Position numbers and translations under genes: made by a program
The notes under the pieces: model-generated
What the model was told of the DNA's origin: nothing
The model's input: only the letters and a program-made list of their open reading frames with translations
The model's database searches: none
Assembly: GCF_001949145.1 (NCBI RefSeq)
Contig: NW_019091422.1
Coordinates: 62,001 to 126,000, forward strand
Direction of reading: 5' to 3'
Length of the DNA stretch: 64,000 nt
DNA from: Acanthaster planci
Lineage: Eukaryota; Echinodermata; Asteroidea; Valvatida; Acanthasteridae
In this document: positions 10,923 through 25,500 of the stretch, piece by piece
Layout: the number at the start of each line of letters is the position of its first letter
Position numbering within the stretch: the stretch's first letter is position 1

Positions 10923-13595
10923 TTTATTTGACAAACTTTTTACCACGACCTGCATTGACTGAAATAATGTCCCATGATGATAGCACCCTCGTGCCCGATC
11001 AAAATTGATATTTCAGATTTCGAGCTGTGAGCATACACGGTCATCCTTGAGGAGCAGACAATAATGAAATATCACCTTAGCTGGTAACTTTCAAGAGATC
11101 TTCTGTCTCAAATCAGAAGCATGTGGCCAAGAACAAATAACCTCTACTAAACATTGATAAAGAAAATGGACAAAGACATGATGCAAAAATCTAAGTGGCT
11201 CAGGTGATCCATACTTTGGTGATTCGTTATAATTAATCTCAATATTAAATTACATACCACTGTTCTCTATATTAACGAAGAACTAACTCGGCCTTTCAGG
11301 TTCACCAAAATAAATAACGACAGTGTCCCTGTGAGGATCGGGAGTAAGCAGAGGTTCCTGTTTTGGGCTTTTGAGTCTTCCTGCCTAAAACGCGAGCCAG
11401 AAAATTGGTCGAGGAAAGCCTAGCTATAAAATTACATGTACATGTATACACGATCATTTTACCCTGCACATTTTGTCACATTAATATAATAACACCTGCT
11501 GCCGACCCTAACTAAAAATCGCTCTAATTTAGAACTAACGAGAATGAAGAACTTATAAGGCGATTCACACTATGTTAGGAAAGGAGATATTCTATAATGC
11601 AGGTTACACACTAAACTGTTCACTGATGTGTCCATTACGCAATAAACTATGCATGCAAAAATAAAGTATGCTTAAAATACATTTTTCACACGATGTAAGA
11701 AAAGGAGATGATGGTGTGCAGGCTGCAAACCAAACTGTACACTGATATAAGCATTATGCAATAAACTATGCATGCAAAAATAAAGTATGCTTAAAATACA
11801 AAATTCTTTTACATACATTAGTGGGTACCTTTTTTATAGAGTTGAAATGGGAGTTTAATATGACAGATGAAATAAATTAAGATGAAGCTAACGAGTGGTT
11901 AAATTGATTTTTTTAATAACAAAAAATGAGATAAAATCGAGTTGATTAATGCTGTTTACACCTCGGTGGAAGGAAACGTTTTACAGCAATACAAAAATAT
12001 CACAATAAAGTACCACCGTACATTTTAAGCACCTAGTTTGCAGACTCATTCTTTTTTTCTCTTACAAATGTCTACTTAGTCTTTTCATTAGCTTCTCAGC
12101 TTTTTAGCTCCAGAGAATATTTCAAGTTTCAAAAAGTCAATGTGGGGGCCTCATAAAAATGAACATATCAGTAACGTAAAACACAGCCTCTTAACAAAAA
12201 GAAACATTGGGTGGTTTAGATATTACAAATGCAATTTCAAGGCAACACAAAAGGCATTGAATTCAATTCCACTTAAAATCCTAAAATAAAAATCGACCCT
12301 GGAGTTGACAAAAGAAATCACCTAAAAAAGGAAAGCTGTCTAGTCAGCAAGGTTAAGATCATTTATACAGACATCAGCTCTAGTACAATTTCCTGCGAAA
12401 GGTCACAAGTGATAAAGTACTTATTAAGGCAAAGAACAGTAAAGCTGAACACCACCCACTGATATTACTTGATATTTGCACTGGACAATGGCAATTTTAA
12501 AGATGTCTTGCACGGTAGAGATCACAGTAAAGAAACTTTCACGAGAGACAATAACCACTGAGCATGGAGAAAGAACACCCAAAGCGGCAGGATTACAAGA
12601 CGCAAAGTTACGGTGCACTTCCAAGAATATATTCCTATGTGACCTAATGAGTGCTTGCTCAGTACTCACGCTCATTGGTAACACAGATGAGATCCTGCAA
12701 ACTACGACCTAACACCACTCTGTACAGTGCAAGACTTGCTGTCACCGGGATGCAGCATCACCCAAACCAACCCATGATCGCAATATTCCAGGATGAAAAA
12801 ATCAGCATACCTGCACTATTATACAAAGTTTCACCAGAATTCATTCAGCGCAGTTTCAGTTGAAAACTCTAGTCCCACTTGACCAACCTGCTTTAGCGGC
12901 AGTATATTCTACTTTGAATGTTGTCCTGAGTAAACAGACCACTCGGCAAATATTCTACTTTGCTGGCAGTTAAATAAATTGATAACCTTTACTTGCATTA
13001 ACTTTATGTTGCACCTTTTCCGAACACTTTACCAAGATCATTCCACTTTTTGTTTCTCAAAACTACACACAATGTACAAGTACACATTTTAATAAACATT
13101 TCTACTGAATATGAAGGCTTTTGATAGCACTCTTATTTCCACCGATTCTTCTTTTTTTTTTCAAGGCAATACAAAAACGAAGCAGCTCAAGATGTACGGG
13201 CAGATTTCCTTGCCCAAGTTGCAAAATGCAATATTCACATCAAACCTTCAGGACTGACCATAATATCTGGGGTTAAATTTCGGGAAAATTTTACACATCA
13301 ATATCCCAGGGGTCAATCATCGAGAGGCAGTATGCCTAAAGGCCCCACTCTGGCCTGTAATGTACGGTAACCTCTAACAAATGAAAAATGGAGCTGTGAA
13401 CGACATGTGCAATTTCAAATTAACCTTTTTTTTTTATTCAAGTTGTCCTGCAGACGCATCCTTGAACACATACATGTACTGGCCAGGAATCCTGTTTGTG
13501 GTGAACACCGAGAATGTGGCGTAACCCGCAAATCATACAAAAAAAGCCAATACGAAACTAAAGAGAGGCAGGACATCAGAGATGCTTGTCATTCC
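10923..13595 (-). other. Probable 3' UTR of the tetraspanin gene
   Basis: About 2.7 kb between the tetraspanin stop codon (13596-13598) and the AATAAA on the minus strand at 10923-10928. No supported coding exon on either strand. Several earlier minus-strand AATAAA signals are present, so shorter forms are likely. It contains the 11566-11800 tandem duplication. Confidence 0.4.
11566..11800. repeat. Two-copy ~120-bp tandem duplication with an invariant 43-bp block
   Basis: Copy 1 is 11566-11681 and copy 2 is 11687-11800. The first ~73 bp of each copy have drifted (substitutions and a 2-base length difference), but the last 43 bp (11639-11681 and 11758-11800) are identical. The block contains TGCATGCA and two AATAAA-like strings. 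It lies in the putative tetraspanin 3' UTR. Confidence 0.85.
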
Positions 13596-16500
13596 TTACA
13601 TCATCTCGTACTTGTTGGTATTAATGAGCTTAGCAAGTCCAAACGCCAGAATGATACCGATGAGCTGGCAGAGAGAAAAGATTTTTTTAAGTCAATTTCA
13701 TTTCTGTCTTCTTAAAATTTGGCAATGTAATTTCATATTCACTTCTCAGAGGCACAACAGCCAAAGAAAAACTGAGGTTGAAACAAACTTGAAGAATTTT
13801 GTAATTCTCACCTGAAAGAAAGCGAAGCCCAACGCACTGCCACCAATAATTGACATCTTGTTGTCAAGGAAAGCAGTAACCTTCTCTGAGCAACCCTGCA
13901 ACCAAGCAACCGCATAGCTTAATCACATTTTGCATGGTTTCAATATGATGAATGCTCGTGTGCAAGACACGTTCACCTCCAAATAAATCCGTCTGAATGT
14001 AATTTTGGGAGAGCAAGAATGGACATCCTTGCTTGTAAAGAAAAAGGACATCTTAGATCAAATTGCTTTTCAACCTGCTCCCTGTGTGAGATTGTCTAAA
14101 GGCTCCAGGTAAAAGAGAGTCTTTCTCCTTGGGACATATTCAGAGAGGAATAACAGGCGATTACCCTGGCAACAGAATCTTAAAGGTTCCACTTTGTGAA
14201 CAGAATTTTGTGATTAAAGCCACTCTCATCTGCAATCCAATGTAGTGTGCCTTTACAGAATCCCAAAGATACTGGAGCTTAGAAAAGGGCATAGGAAATA
14301 TCCTGGTAAGTCTCGAAAGCTTACTCATCTCCCTTGACCCTTGACCCTTTCCCTTCCATTCTGCCCTCCCCTTCCCTTCCTTCATTATACGTACCTCTCT
14401 GTATGCCAATAATGTGCCATTGTCAACTCTGATCGGTATAGCCTGCTCGGGCTGGCTACACTCATCTTTGTCCACCGTGGCGTTGCAGCAGCTGTCTGGT
14501 ACCTCATCCTTCGGGTGGGTGTTGAACCACTCCGTGTCAGCCTGGAGCCAGTCGGTATAGTTTCGGGAGCCGCAGCAGAGCAGCTAGGGACAAAGGCAGA
14601 TTGACCTTTAAAGGGACCGTGTAAAATGGGTGGAGAGCACTGCCTGTACTACTAACGACAGCCCCTCAGCTTCAGATGCATAACAATCCACCCTCTCCAA
14701 CTTGGGTAGCATGCAATGTGCACCCAACTAATTTTCAACACTATGTGTACAAATGCACACACATTGTCAAACTTTGTCAGCAACATGCACCATGTAAACT
14801 TCTGTAATCCAGACCTCTGAAGTCTCAAGACATTTTAACAGACTTGTGACAAGATAGGTCTCTCTACTTAATGTGCATGGTGTATGCATATATTTATCTT
14901 TACAAAAAAAACCAAACTTTTACACACTCCAACCCTAATATTTAGTGCCAATTTCTGTAGTTTTGTCACATCTCACAGTCGCAGTGGACCACTTGCTGAA
15001 GTGTTTTGGAACAACAATAAGGGGGTAAATGTAAATTTTTTTTAATGATTTTTCAGAAATATTAATATTTTGTACCACAATAAATATTTTTGTGTACTTT
15101 GAATTGAAGTTGTACAGACTATGCATTTCCAGATGCAGGAAGAATACATGTACATGTAGGGTCTTTGTGTGTGTGTGTGTGAGACGAGAAGGACATTTGA
15201 GTGAAATTTAACTTGAGACTGTGGTACAATTTGTCTGATCTCGTAAAGAAAAATTTAGCAAAACTATTTCAAACAGCAAAAAATTGAGGAGAACTGTTTT
15301 CTACCTAGTGTAGGTAAACTTTTTACCCAAACTGTGCCTCTCTCCTACAGGTTATGCAGCTGTGCTCCGGTGAGATTCAACCTCAAGTGAGGACGGAGGC
15401 ATTTCAAAGAGGAAAACACTGAGAATGTGTACCATGTACATGTCCTGTGAGATCTGCTACAGCCTACAGATGATTACCAGGGATATAGGGATTAGGATAG
15501 GGTAGAATTAAAGAGCTTGAGAGCCATGTCGATGCACACCGCATCCCTCGAGGCCATGTGGAGGAATGCCAACAATCTCTTTCATTAAAGGACCCATCAG
15601 AATAAAAGACCAGGACGGGGAACACATCGCCAGAACTGCAACATGATCCGGCAAAAATTTCACTCAAATGTCCTTCTCGTCTCACACACACACACACAAA
15701 GACCCTACATGTACATGTATTCTTCCTACATCTGGAAATGTAAGGAATACATTTGACATTACAGATGCAGGACCTGCCGCTGCAGGTGTATTTTTTATGT
15801 TCATGTATGCCTGATGCATGCACAACACCTGCACATGAATGTTAAGGATTGGAGTAAGACCTACACAATATATTGGGAAAGAGGGTATAAAAACATGGTT
15901 GAAAAATGAGGAATTTCCAAGATTATTCTTACAAATTCCATCTATTTGATCCAAATTTGACCCAAATCAGGCACTGTGCCGAGGAATAGATCGCGCAGAC
16001 ACCTGCCACCTGATGGCAACGACTGATTTAGGCTTGAAACTCAATGGCACACCATCGCCATATGGAGCACACCAGACGGAATAATGAGATGTGATTCCAG
16101 CCGTGTTCAGAGTGGGGTAAACAGGCTTGACGAAGGGCATGGACGGTGGAAGAGTCCTTAATAATAGACAGCAAGACGGCTGCATGAAAAATTGTTCTTG
16201 TCTATCGTCTCACGTTGTACAATGTTACTGGGTCAGTGATGTCGATTTCAGATGCTATAACAATGTACATGCAGTTACATTACATTATAACTTCCCCACA
16301 CATTTCATGCCTGATAGTATTACTACAGTATATTGGCTACCTGCTCTTCTCTTTGGATTGTCACAATGAATGCAGCTTCAGGTAAGTATTTACATAGCCC
16401 CCATGTATTATGCATGCTCAGTTTTTGAGGGTACGGGAATATCGAGTGCAATTCTTACATAGTCGTGTAATTGTGGCAGTAAATTTATACAATGTATATA

Positions 16501-19500
16501 TATGTAAAGAGAGGTAGCTTATTATTAGAAATCATCAAATATGGCTGTTGAAACAACCAATTGGGGTTTGTAAGTAGGGTTGTCACATGTCCGACCAATA
16601 AAAAGAACAATCTATGAAATAAATTATGATTCTGTGCGGATAATGGTTTTTGAAATTACAAATTCATCTGAAATTAATTTCCAGGGTTTTTCATCGGCTT
16701 TTTCTCCCCCCGTTATGTCCACAGAAAATGAGAGCGAAGCAGACATATGTTAAACTCACATGTTTCTGAAGTTTGTCAATGTAGGTATCTGGGGGCTCGT
16801 CTCTGCTCTTGTAGGTCTTTAGTTTGGAATCCAAACCCTTCCGGAAACCTTCCTCCAACTGTGAAATAGAAAAATAAAAGGTAAAGGCAACACACATGAG
16901 AGCTAAATGATTAAATGATGTTCCCTCAACCACATATCCATTTTGTTTTCAATCATAACTGTATCATAATAATCCCAAAAGCCTAGAGCACCTGCCACAA
17001 AATTTTAATTTGTGACCGACATCCTTCAGACGTTTTAAAAAATGCATGACTTCCTTTTCAGCACTGATGTTAGTCATCCTGCCTGAGGCTTTGAAGGCAA
17101 CAGGGGGGCTCTTAAAAAATAAACAAAATAAAACAAAACAAAAAAAAACCTGGCGTACAAGCCTGAAAGTGTACATGATCAAAAATTAAAGTGTACTGTA
17201 CTTCATCTTCATAGAAAGAACTGCTAATCCACGGCCTTCTAACACTTGAAACAAAGAGTGATTTTTGAAGTGACAAAACGAAAGGAATAAACAGTCTAAG
17301 TGATTTTTGCTACAGATATCTGACAGATTTTGACTACCATATTTTGGGCTAAATACACATTTTTACAACTATCAATGTTTTTTCCATGTAAGGCTTAGTT
17401 AAAATAAATTTCTCATCAGTTGCTGCAGATTATAACCAAGGTTGGAAATACTGAAAATTGGCTGGTGCTGGTGATTTGACAGCGAGTACCACTCATGCGC
17501 ATAAAGCTGACATTGAAAAATCCTTCTGACATTAAAAGTTCGTTCAACTCACAGCCTCAATCAATGCCCTTCAGTCAAGCTGGAATCAGGGATGAAGTTA
17601 TTATAAAAATATCTGTCATGTCTGGCTCGGGAAATTACGACAATCATCCATTCAACTCAAAAATAAAAAATCTAAATGTCAACCATCAAGGCTCGAGCTC
17701 CAAAACACATCAGCTCAGACACATCACTTTGTCCACTGCTTGACATTTAAAGTGGGTTTTCAAACGATGCAGAAGATGATGTGGGATGATATTCATCATC
17801 TTGACTTCTTAAAAAGTTGGAATCTTCTGAGCTGCATTCCACACATATGATGTACATGCATTGGTACCAATTTACAAATCTCTGAACAAATTTAACCCTG
17901 ACACTCCTCAGTCCTCCAACAGGTGAAGGATTGAGGAGGGTTAGGGTTAAATTAAATGAGTATCCCAGACAATTTGGGGTGTTCATTCAATAGATCCCTG
18001 ATGAATTTAGAAAGAGTTCTTCACACTTCAGTAATTAAATCCCACCAGATGGAATTTTTAAAATTAAAGCGGGGTATAATGATACCAGGTTTGCAATACA
18101 TGTATATTGCAACAGAATTGCTTTAACAGACAGGGCATCTGTACAGCGGCATGCACACTGTATGCCAAGTGGTTAGCATTTCACATATCGTACATACACG
18201 TACTGCAGGTAACGATCATTTATGAGGAGTGTAATATGCACATTGCAGTGGATATGCATGCCTTTTAAAACATCATCTTCCCCTGCTAGAGGTCTGCACA
18301 GATACAAGCTTCTCAATGGAAGGAATGACTACAGTTTCTGACAAGTAACAAATTACACATGAGAAAATGGTCAAGGATTGACACGGCTACATCAACTTAC
18401 ACGATTTCGGTAAACGAAGCCTGAGATTCCTGCCGCTAGAAGAGCAATGAAGATGACAAAGACCATTACTCCGTACTGCAACACAAAAAGCAGATCCAAA
18501 GTTTACCTTAAAACTGTTGACTTTTTAGATGAAAGCTTTCAACTGATTTCACTAAAAAGAAATTATTAACAAATAATAACTGGCAGCAGACGGGCTATTT
18601 TCAAAAAATAAAATACTGGCGAAAAATGTACAAAAAGCAACCATGTACAGTAGAATACAGCAATGTTCACAGCATGCTTTTTCACTCCACAGAGGGTCTA
18701 GGGTACATGTATGCTTAAAATATCTGTCCTTCCTTCCTTCCGCATGAAATTCTGAAAACCTGCCTGTGCACTCCCAGCAAACTTTTTGAAAATGACACCC
18801 TTCAACATCATGTATCTCACCAGTGTTGAAAATCTATGAAATACATGTACCTATACATGGGGGTTGTTACTTTTGCCATTTCTCAGCAAAACTTGCCTGA
18901 CCCTGAATAATTTTTGCCTGTTCTCAAGACAGGTGGAGGAGTAGCAAGGTGAGAAACTGCTCCACACTAGGCTTGATTTATCGGTACAATTTGTGCAAAA
19001 CAGACAGTTTGATTAGAGAGCCCATAATGCAGAGAACGTAACCTAGATCAATGACAAGATAATGAGACTTGCCAGAACGTTTTTGTTTCAGGGCCAGTTT
19101 TATGGGGCTAAACATGTTGCAAAGCACTGAAGATGATTGGCCAACAAAATACACGTACATCTCTGATCCCTGCTCAACATACCTACTAAGCATAATTTTT
19201 CTGCTTATCAACTTGAAACCAAAACAATGCTGGGACTCACTAGTTGCAGAAGCCAAGCAATGTTCTTGACGGTGGCACAGCAACCGATGATTCCAGCGGC
19301 GATCATGAAGCTACCTGTCCCAATCAGGACATACTCAACGTTGGAATAGTCGGTGTCCGACAGCTCCAGGTAATATTTGAGTTCAAAGATTCCCCAGATA
19401 CCGACGGCTAGGAGCGCAATGCCAACCACCTGCAGCAACAAAATACATGTACATACAATTAAAGCTGTGATTTCAAGTAACAAAGTAGACAACTGTCTCT

Positions 19501-22500
19501 CTTGCACACACACCCCTCCCAAAAAAAAGTAGAGGGAAGTAGTTAAGACTAGACCATTTCCCCTGGGTGTCTGAAGGCAATGGAGGAGGAAGATTCAAAT
19601 AAAATGTGTAGGTTGGAAATGTTTCAATCGTTTTGAAATGACCTTTCAACTGGAAAACTCTTATGGTGCTTCGTGAACAGTTTCAGATGTACATGTATAA
19701 GCGCTGTACACTGCTTCCAAAATACATGTACAAGTATACTGTACACTTTGAAAAAAAATGTTGTAAACAATTCCTGCACACATAAAGGGTTGAATATATA
19801 CCTTTATTTTACAACAAACAGAGAAAATTAAACAGACATGAATCAAATATAACACACATCAAGGATGTTAATTACTGTACCAGCAAATGCTGCTGGCTTC
19901 ATTTAAAAATCACTTCACGGATTGTAAGCAGTCTGAAGACTGAAAAACCAAGAGAACGAAATGTAATCAAGCAAACCAGCCCACAGCAAAGACTGCTTCT
20001 TTAAAATCTACATTAAATTGAAGTACATGTACATGCACAGGCTTACATGTACATGTACAGGCTTACATGTACATGTACAGGCTTACATGTACATGTACAG
20101 GCTTACATGTACATGTACAGGCTTACATGTACATGTACAGGCTTACATGTACATGTACAGGCTTACATGTACATGTACAGGCTTACATGTACATGTACAG
20201 GCTTACATGTACATGTACAGGCTTACATGTACAAGCTTCCTCTACCCACTGGACTTTTCAGCAGCATTAGCAGTGCAAGGTGTGATGTCCGGGTTTCAAA
20301 TTTCCTGCATTAATGCAACAAGAGAAGAGACAGCCTGCCCCAGCACTAATGACTAATTAATGCTAATGAGGGAGCAGGTACAAGACCGAACTGTCCGAAG
20401 GCCTGGCATTTATGGATGATGGCTCATCAAGACGTGGAGAATGCGGAGAGCACAGAGGATAAGGACGGCTGCAAGACCAGCATCTCTTTCCAATTTTCAT
20501 CTCCATACTCAGTAAAAATTGATCAGGACAACTGATCGGATATAAACACCGTCATGTATCTTTTAAAAGCTGTTAAAAGTCATTCAAATTGTACACAGTA
20601 GAGAAAGCATAGGTGATTTGGGTTGATATTTTATGAATGAAGCTTTCATGGATTTGACTTCAACCGCCTAAAAATAAAATGATTCCCTAAAGTTAGTTCA
20701 CCTTTGCAAATGAGCTGCACTGGGATCTTTCCAACTCAAGTCTGTGTTGTTACAGGCCAAGGATACAGGTTTTTAAACAATACAATATACACGTACAGAG
20801 ATAGATAAATGATTTCAAACAGAGATAATGCGTTGCTGGCATCTCCATGGTGTCTCAGAGGCTGCTGTTTTTGTCACTTCAATTTTAGTTGCAAGAATGC
20901 ACAAAAAGGTTTACTCTACCGGTAGCCCATTCCATGATACAAAACTCTTACACTCCCAGGACGCATTCAGGCATAACCTCTATTGAATATCGTATGAAAG
21001 AAGCGACACACTATACTAGTCATGCACCGTGAACACACCTGTATTCTGGGGAAAATTGTAACATAATTTATATGTACAAGGCATCTGCTACAAACGTACT
21101 TAGTACATAGATTTTCCCCTGGAACAAACCGAGGAAATCTTAATTTTCTCTAATCCAACCAGCAAAAGCAGTCCTTCATTTGCTGCAACCTGTGAGCCAT
21201 TAATCTTTTCTGGGTGTTCTCCATGGTGTCTGACCATGCTAACCACTCCCTCCCCTACAGCTTTTCTTCCCTGAAATGACTTACAGGTAAATGTAATTAA
21301 CCTCCTACAGTTGCACCTGTACTTTGTCCAGTGTGGGAGAGGGGACTTTCTGCCCTCAAAACCAGCCAAGATATGGCTACTGGACTCTGGCCGGAAATGA
21401 AATCTACATGTACGCTTAGTATGCAATGCAGGGCTGGAGTACAGGTCCCTTGTTCAGCTTGTTATTGCAGAGCAGGTGGCAGGTGTTTCTTTCACCCATT
21501 AAAAATGACACTTGTGGCAGTCTGAAATTCAAGGGAAGGCCAGAGAAGGAGATAGGACATGGCAACCCACATGTACATGTACCCTGGCAGTGAGGCATGT
21601 CGAGCATGTTTACTTGAAAGATACACCAAACAGTGAAATGTAACACCCAACTCTGAAAATGTTGTGTCATTCTAGAAATTCGGGGTCTGATGTGACATTT
21701 TTCTGTCTCTGTTACACCTGGCCTACATGTACGCAATTCCAGAAGCGATGTGAAATTGTCTATAAACTAAACATTAATTTGTTTGGCAGGTAATTAATCA
21801 ATCTTGGAAATTAAAGCATGCATTCTAAACTTACAAAATCAGACATTACCCTAGATGTACTGGGTAGCAGGGAAGGAAACAAGTTGGATCCTAAAATCCC
21901 AATAGAATGACAAATACACAAAATGTACAATACATGTATGCAATACATACTGTTCATGTACATGTGCATTGTGTATGAACACACACCATCCGGGGGGGCC
22001 AATTTCATTTTGCTACCGGGGTACATGATTACTGTTCATCACATGACGTTCAGGTGAAAGCAAACTCCACTATGAAAACGTTCCTTTATTACAACTGTAT
22101 AAATGTACTAAGTACCGGTATACATTTACCACTGTTGAAAATTTTCAAAGATATTACGCCAAAATGATAGGAATACTTTGAACATGTTGAAATGTTGCTG
22201 ATCGCTGAATGGCCAGGCATCAAACAAAATGTGTTGTAATGAAACACTGTACGCAAACCGTATCATGTGTGCTGGTTTTCATGTCAACGACATCCCATAA
22301 TATTTGTGGAATCCAGCACCGCATGTAATTAGCATACATGTGTGAGATTCCAGCCCACAGATGTTGAATGCAGTTCACACACAGCATGACTTCGACCCAA
22401 CCAGACGAAACGACTTTAGCTTAGGTCAGAGCGTGAGGGATCATAGCTCACGGGAGAAATGGAATGCTTAGGTATTCATATCAACACACACTGTGGTAGG

Positions 22501-25500
22501 CAATTCATGTGGTACATTTTATGTCAAGTGCAATAAAAACGGATTATTTCTGTCCCAATTCTCCCAGTTTTATCAGTGTTCATGTACAGGTAGAAGTTCT
22601 TTGGGTCTTTGCAAATGTCCGCGTCTGGTTATTTCCTTGCTCAAAATCAGTTGTGGCACCCTCACAAGCACGCTTCATTATCATTTCAATGATTCCAAGT
22701 TCACATTCTTCATGGGTGGTTTTCAATGGCCCCCCCGAACACCAGGGTAACCGCAGACTTTACTAAAAGTTGGGCAGAGAAAGCAAGCCATGGCTGTCAA
22801 AAGGTACCACACTGCCAAAGGGCATCAAGCCCACAAACAGGTACTTGGGGGAAATACATGCAACATGAATGGTAAATGTTTCTGACAAGTACAACAGTTA
22901 CCAGTTTCACCTTCCTGCAAAATTCTCAAAACCCTCCCGTAAACTGTGCAGGATTTGGGAGGGTTAGAAAGTTCATAAACAAGGTCACCGCATTTATTAC
23001 GAACCATTTCTGATAATGAATTGCACAAAAGGGCCCTAGGCGTTGTAGCTCCCAAACCTGAAGACACCCACGTGTAGGTATTACCAACACACATGCCAAT
23101 GGATTGTTGGCGCTTCAGTGCAGGTAAATACCCGTATAGGCCTTGGCAAGGTAGCTTTTGCTATTCATTGGCATGGATGAACTCCTCTCAACAAAGCTAT
23201 CCTACTACGTATAACCAAAGGAGCTACCATAGAGTTGTATGGTACAACAGCGACCATTCACCTTCCACAGGCTTACCTACATGTACATGTACATGGATAT
23301 GTGAATGATGCCTACCATAATTATGTGATGTATGGGCGTTCTGATCATGCTGACAGGAATACTCTTGCAATGTATTCATGGCAGACTATTTCCAGGGGGA
23401 AAATCAAAAGTTCCTACCAAGTACAAAGTGCTTACAAACAGGTGAATAGCAATCACAATTTACAATACAACTTTCTCCATGTACATTTCAAGGGCGTGGA
23501 CAGTGCCTAACATCAGTCTACTCGGTGCGAGCTGCTGGGACATCTATGGGGTACATGTACATACTAGCAGGTGTAGTGGTAAATATGTACATGTATATAT
23601 GAATTTGAGTAATTTTAAATTTGAATTGAAATTTTTACAGACAAATCATAGGAACTGTCAATTGTTTCCGACAAATTTCGATTCAATTTCAAACAACCAT
23701 GTACATGTACTATAGTTGGTCACCTGGTTGTCAGTCAGCACGGAAGAACACAGCAATTTGAAATGTTATGTACAAACAGGTGCTGAACAGTACAGCAAAC
23801 TTTTCACTCTTCTCAGAATTCCTCCAATCCATCTTTTTCAGAGACATTTCTTATGATGTGTCATCCACGGCCGATCTCCTCCCCCCACTTCTAATAATCT
23901 GTCAAATCGCCCGCGCATAATGCCACCCATTAGAGGCTATTAAAATTGGATGGGCCCTTTTGCCCTTTACATTCTCCATAAGATATGCCTTTAAAGCATC
24001 TCCATCAACATCCTCAAGGTGTGTGTGTGACGAGGCGAGATGGAGGCAGAGACAGAGATGACACAAGGCAGCAGGAGGAACCTGATGAGCAGCCAGCTAA
24101 GCCGCGCATAGAGAAACAATCTCATTATCTTATTGGCACAACCAGCCTGCTTCATTTCAGAGTCCAGACAGGAAGAAGAATTCTTTAGGACCTGATTTCA
24201 CTGGCAGTTCTATTGAGGGATCCTGTCAGTGACTTGCACTGCGGCAAAGATTTTTCCATTATTTAACAAGCTCAGAGATGTACATGTACACCTGTACGGT
24301 ACAATACACCTTTGATGAATAGTGGTCGTATTCTCTGTGTCATGCCCCTGACCACAGCCAGATCCCTAATTTTGCCATTTATCATGAAAACCAACCAGGC
24401 TTTACAAAAGGTGGCAAAATAAGCAACCGAGCCACTATAGAGATCTCATTGTTGTAATAACAGTCAGGCATAATATGCAGTCTTCAAAGATGCATACATG
24501 TACCAATGTACCATGGACATGCCAATGTATTTTCCATGCAAATTATGAGGGAAACCACAAACAATGTCAAGGAATTTTCTGAGGAAAATAAGCAAATGGT
24601 ACAACCGTACGAGTAACTTGAACTTGGACATGCATGTATAGTACATAACTTCTGTACCTATGGAATATAAAAATACCTACGGCTGTGCCAAATATCCCAA
24701 TAACCGAATATTTGATTATCAAATATTCAAATATTATTTTTCGAATTTGAATATTCCAATGCAAAATTCATGAAAAGGGAGAATTTTTTTTTAATGAGAA
24801 AAAGGGCACAATGGAGGCTTGTTCTAAAAAGTACATGTACCGGTAGATTCAATAAAAAGCGACAAAACCTTACAACAATTTAAAAAGAACAGTATTCATC
24901 AAAAACTTCAAAAGGAATATACATTTTCAACTGGAAAAGAAGTACTATTTGTCTCTTAAATCTTGCTAAATCGTGGCTAGAGATAATCGTAGATGTGAGA
25001 AGCTATTATAGTGATTACAATGTACAATTGTACGACTGAATATTCGGATATTCGATCTAATTGAAGGTCAAATATTCAAATAGTGAATTATTCAAATTGA
25101 CTCAGCCCTACAAATATATGTCCTTCATTCAGTTGCCAAGGAATTGTCTTTGAACTTGTCTTATTACAGGTACATGTATGAGAACAAGCACAGTATCAGT
25201 GTACGCCAACTAGAAACAATGTGCCCTTCGTGAACATGTACATGAACAAACTGACGGTACCCACATGACCCCAAAATAAGTTGAACAAGTACATTATACA
25301 TGTACACTACATGTAAGTGGGAGTCGGGCAGAACACTTTTAAAATGCAAAAACCTTTTGGGAAAATTCTTTCTACAAGGTTTAAAAATAACCTGGATTCC
25401 ACATACTCATCTTTGATTATTTTAGCAGGATGGGAAGTGAGAACAGTGGGGCCTTAGTTGTTCTGCCAGTCATTTGAGAAATTTAGGAAAAGTGATGGTT

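Noticed and set aside
15464-15954. Minus-strand ORFs of 119 and 90 aa in the foldback region
   Set aside because: They read through the (TG)n tract and inverted-repeat arm; no similarity or splice context.
20018-20356. Three overlapping plus-strand ORFs with a Met-Tyr/Thr-Cys/His-Val repeat
   Set aside because: They are readings of the 20-bp minisatellite in all three frames; the unit is stop-free and not a multiple of three, so open frames are unavoidable.
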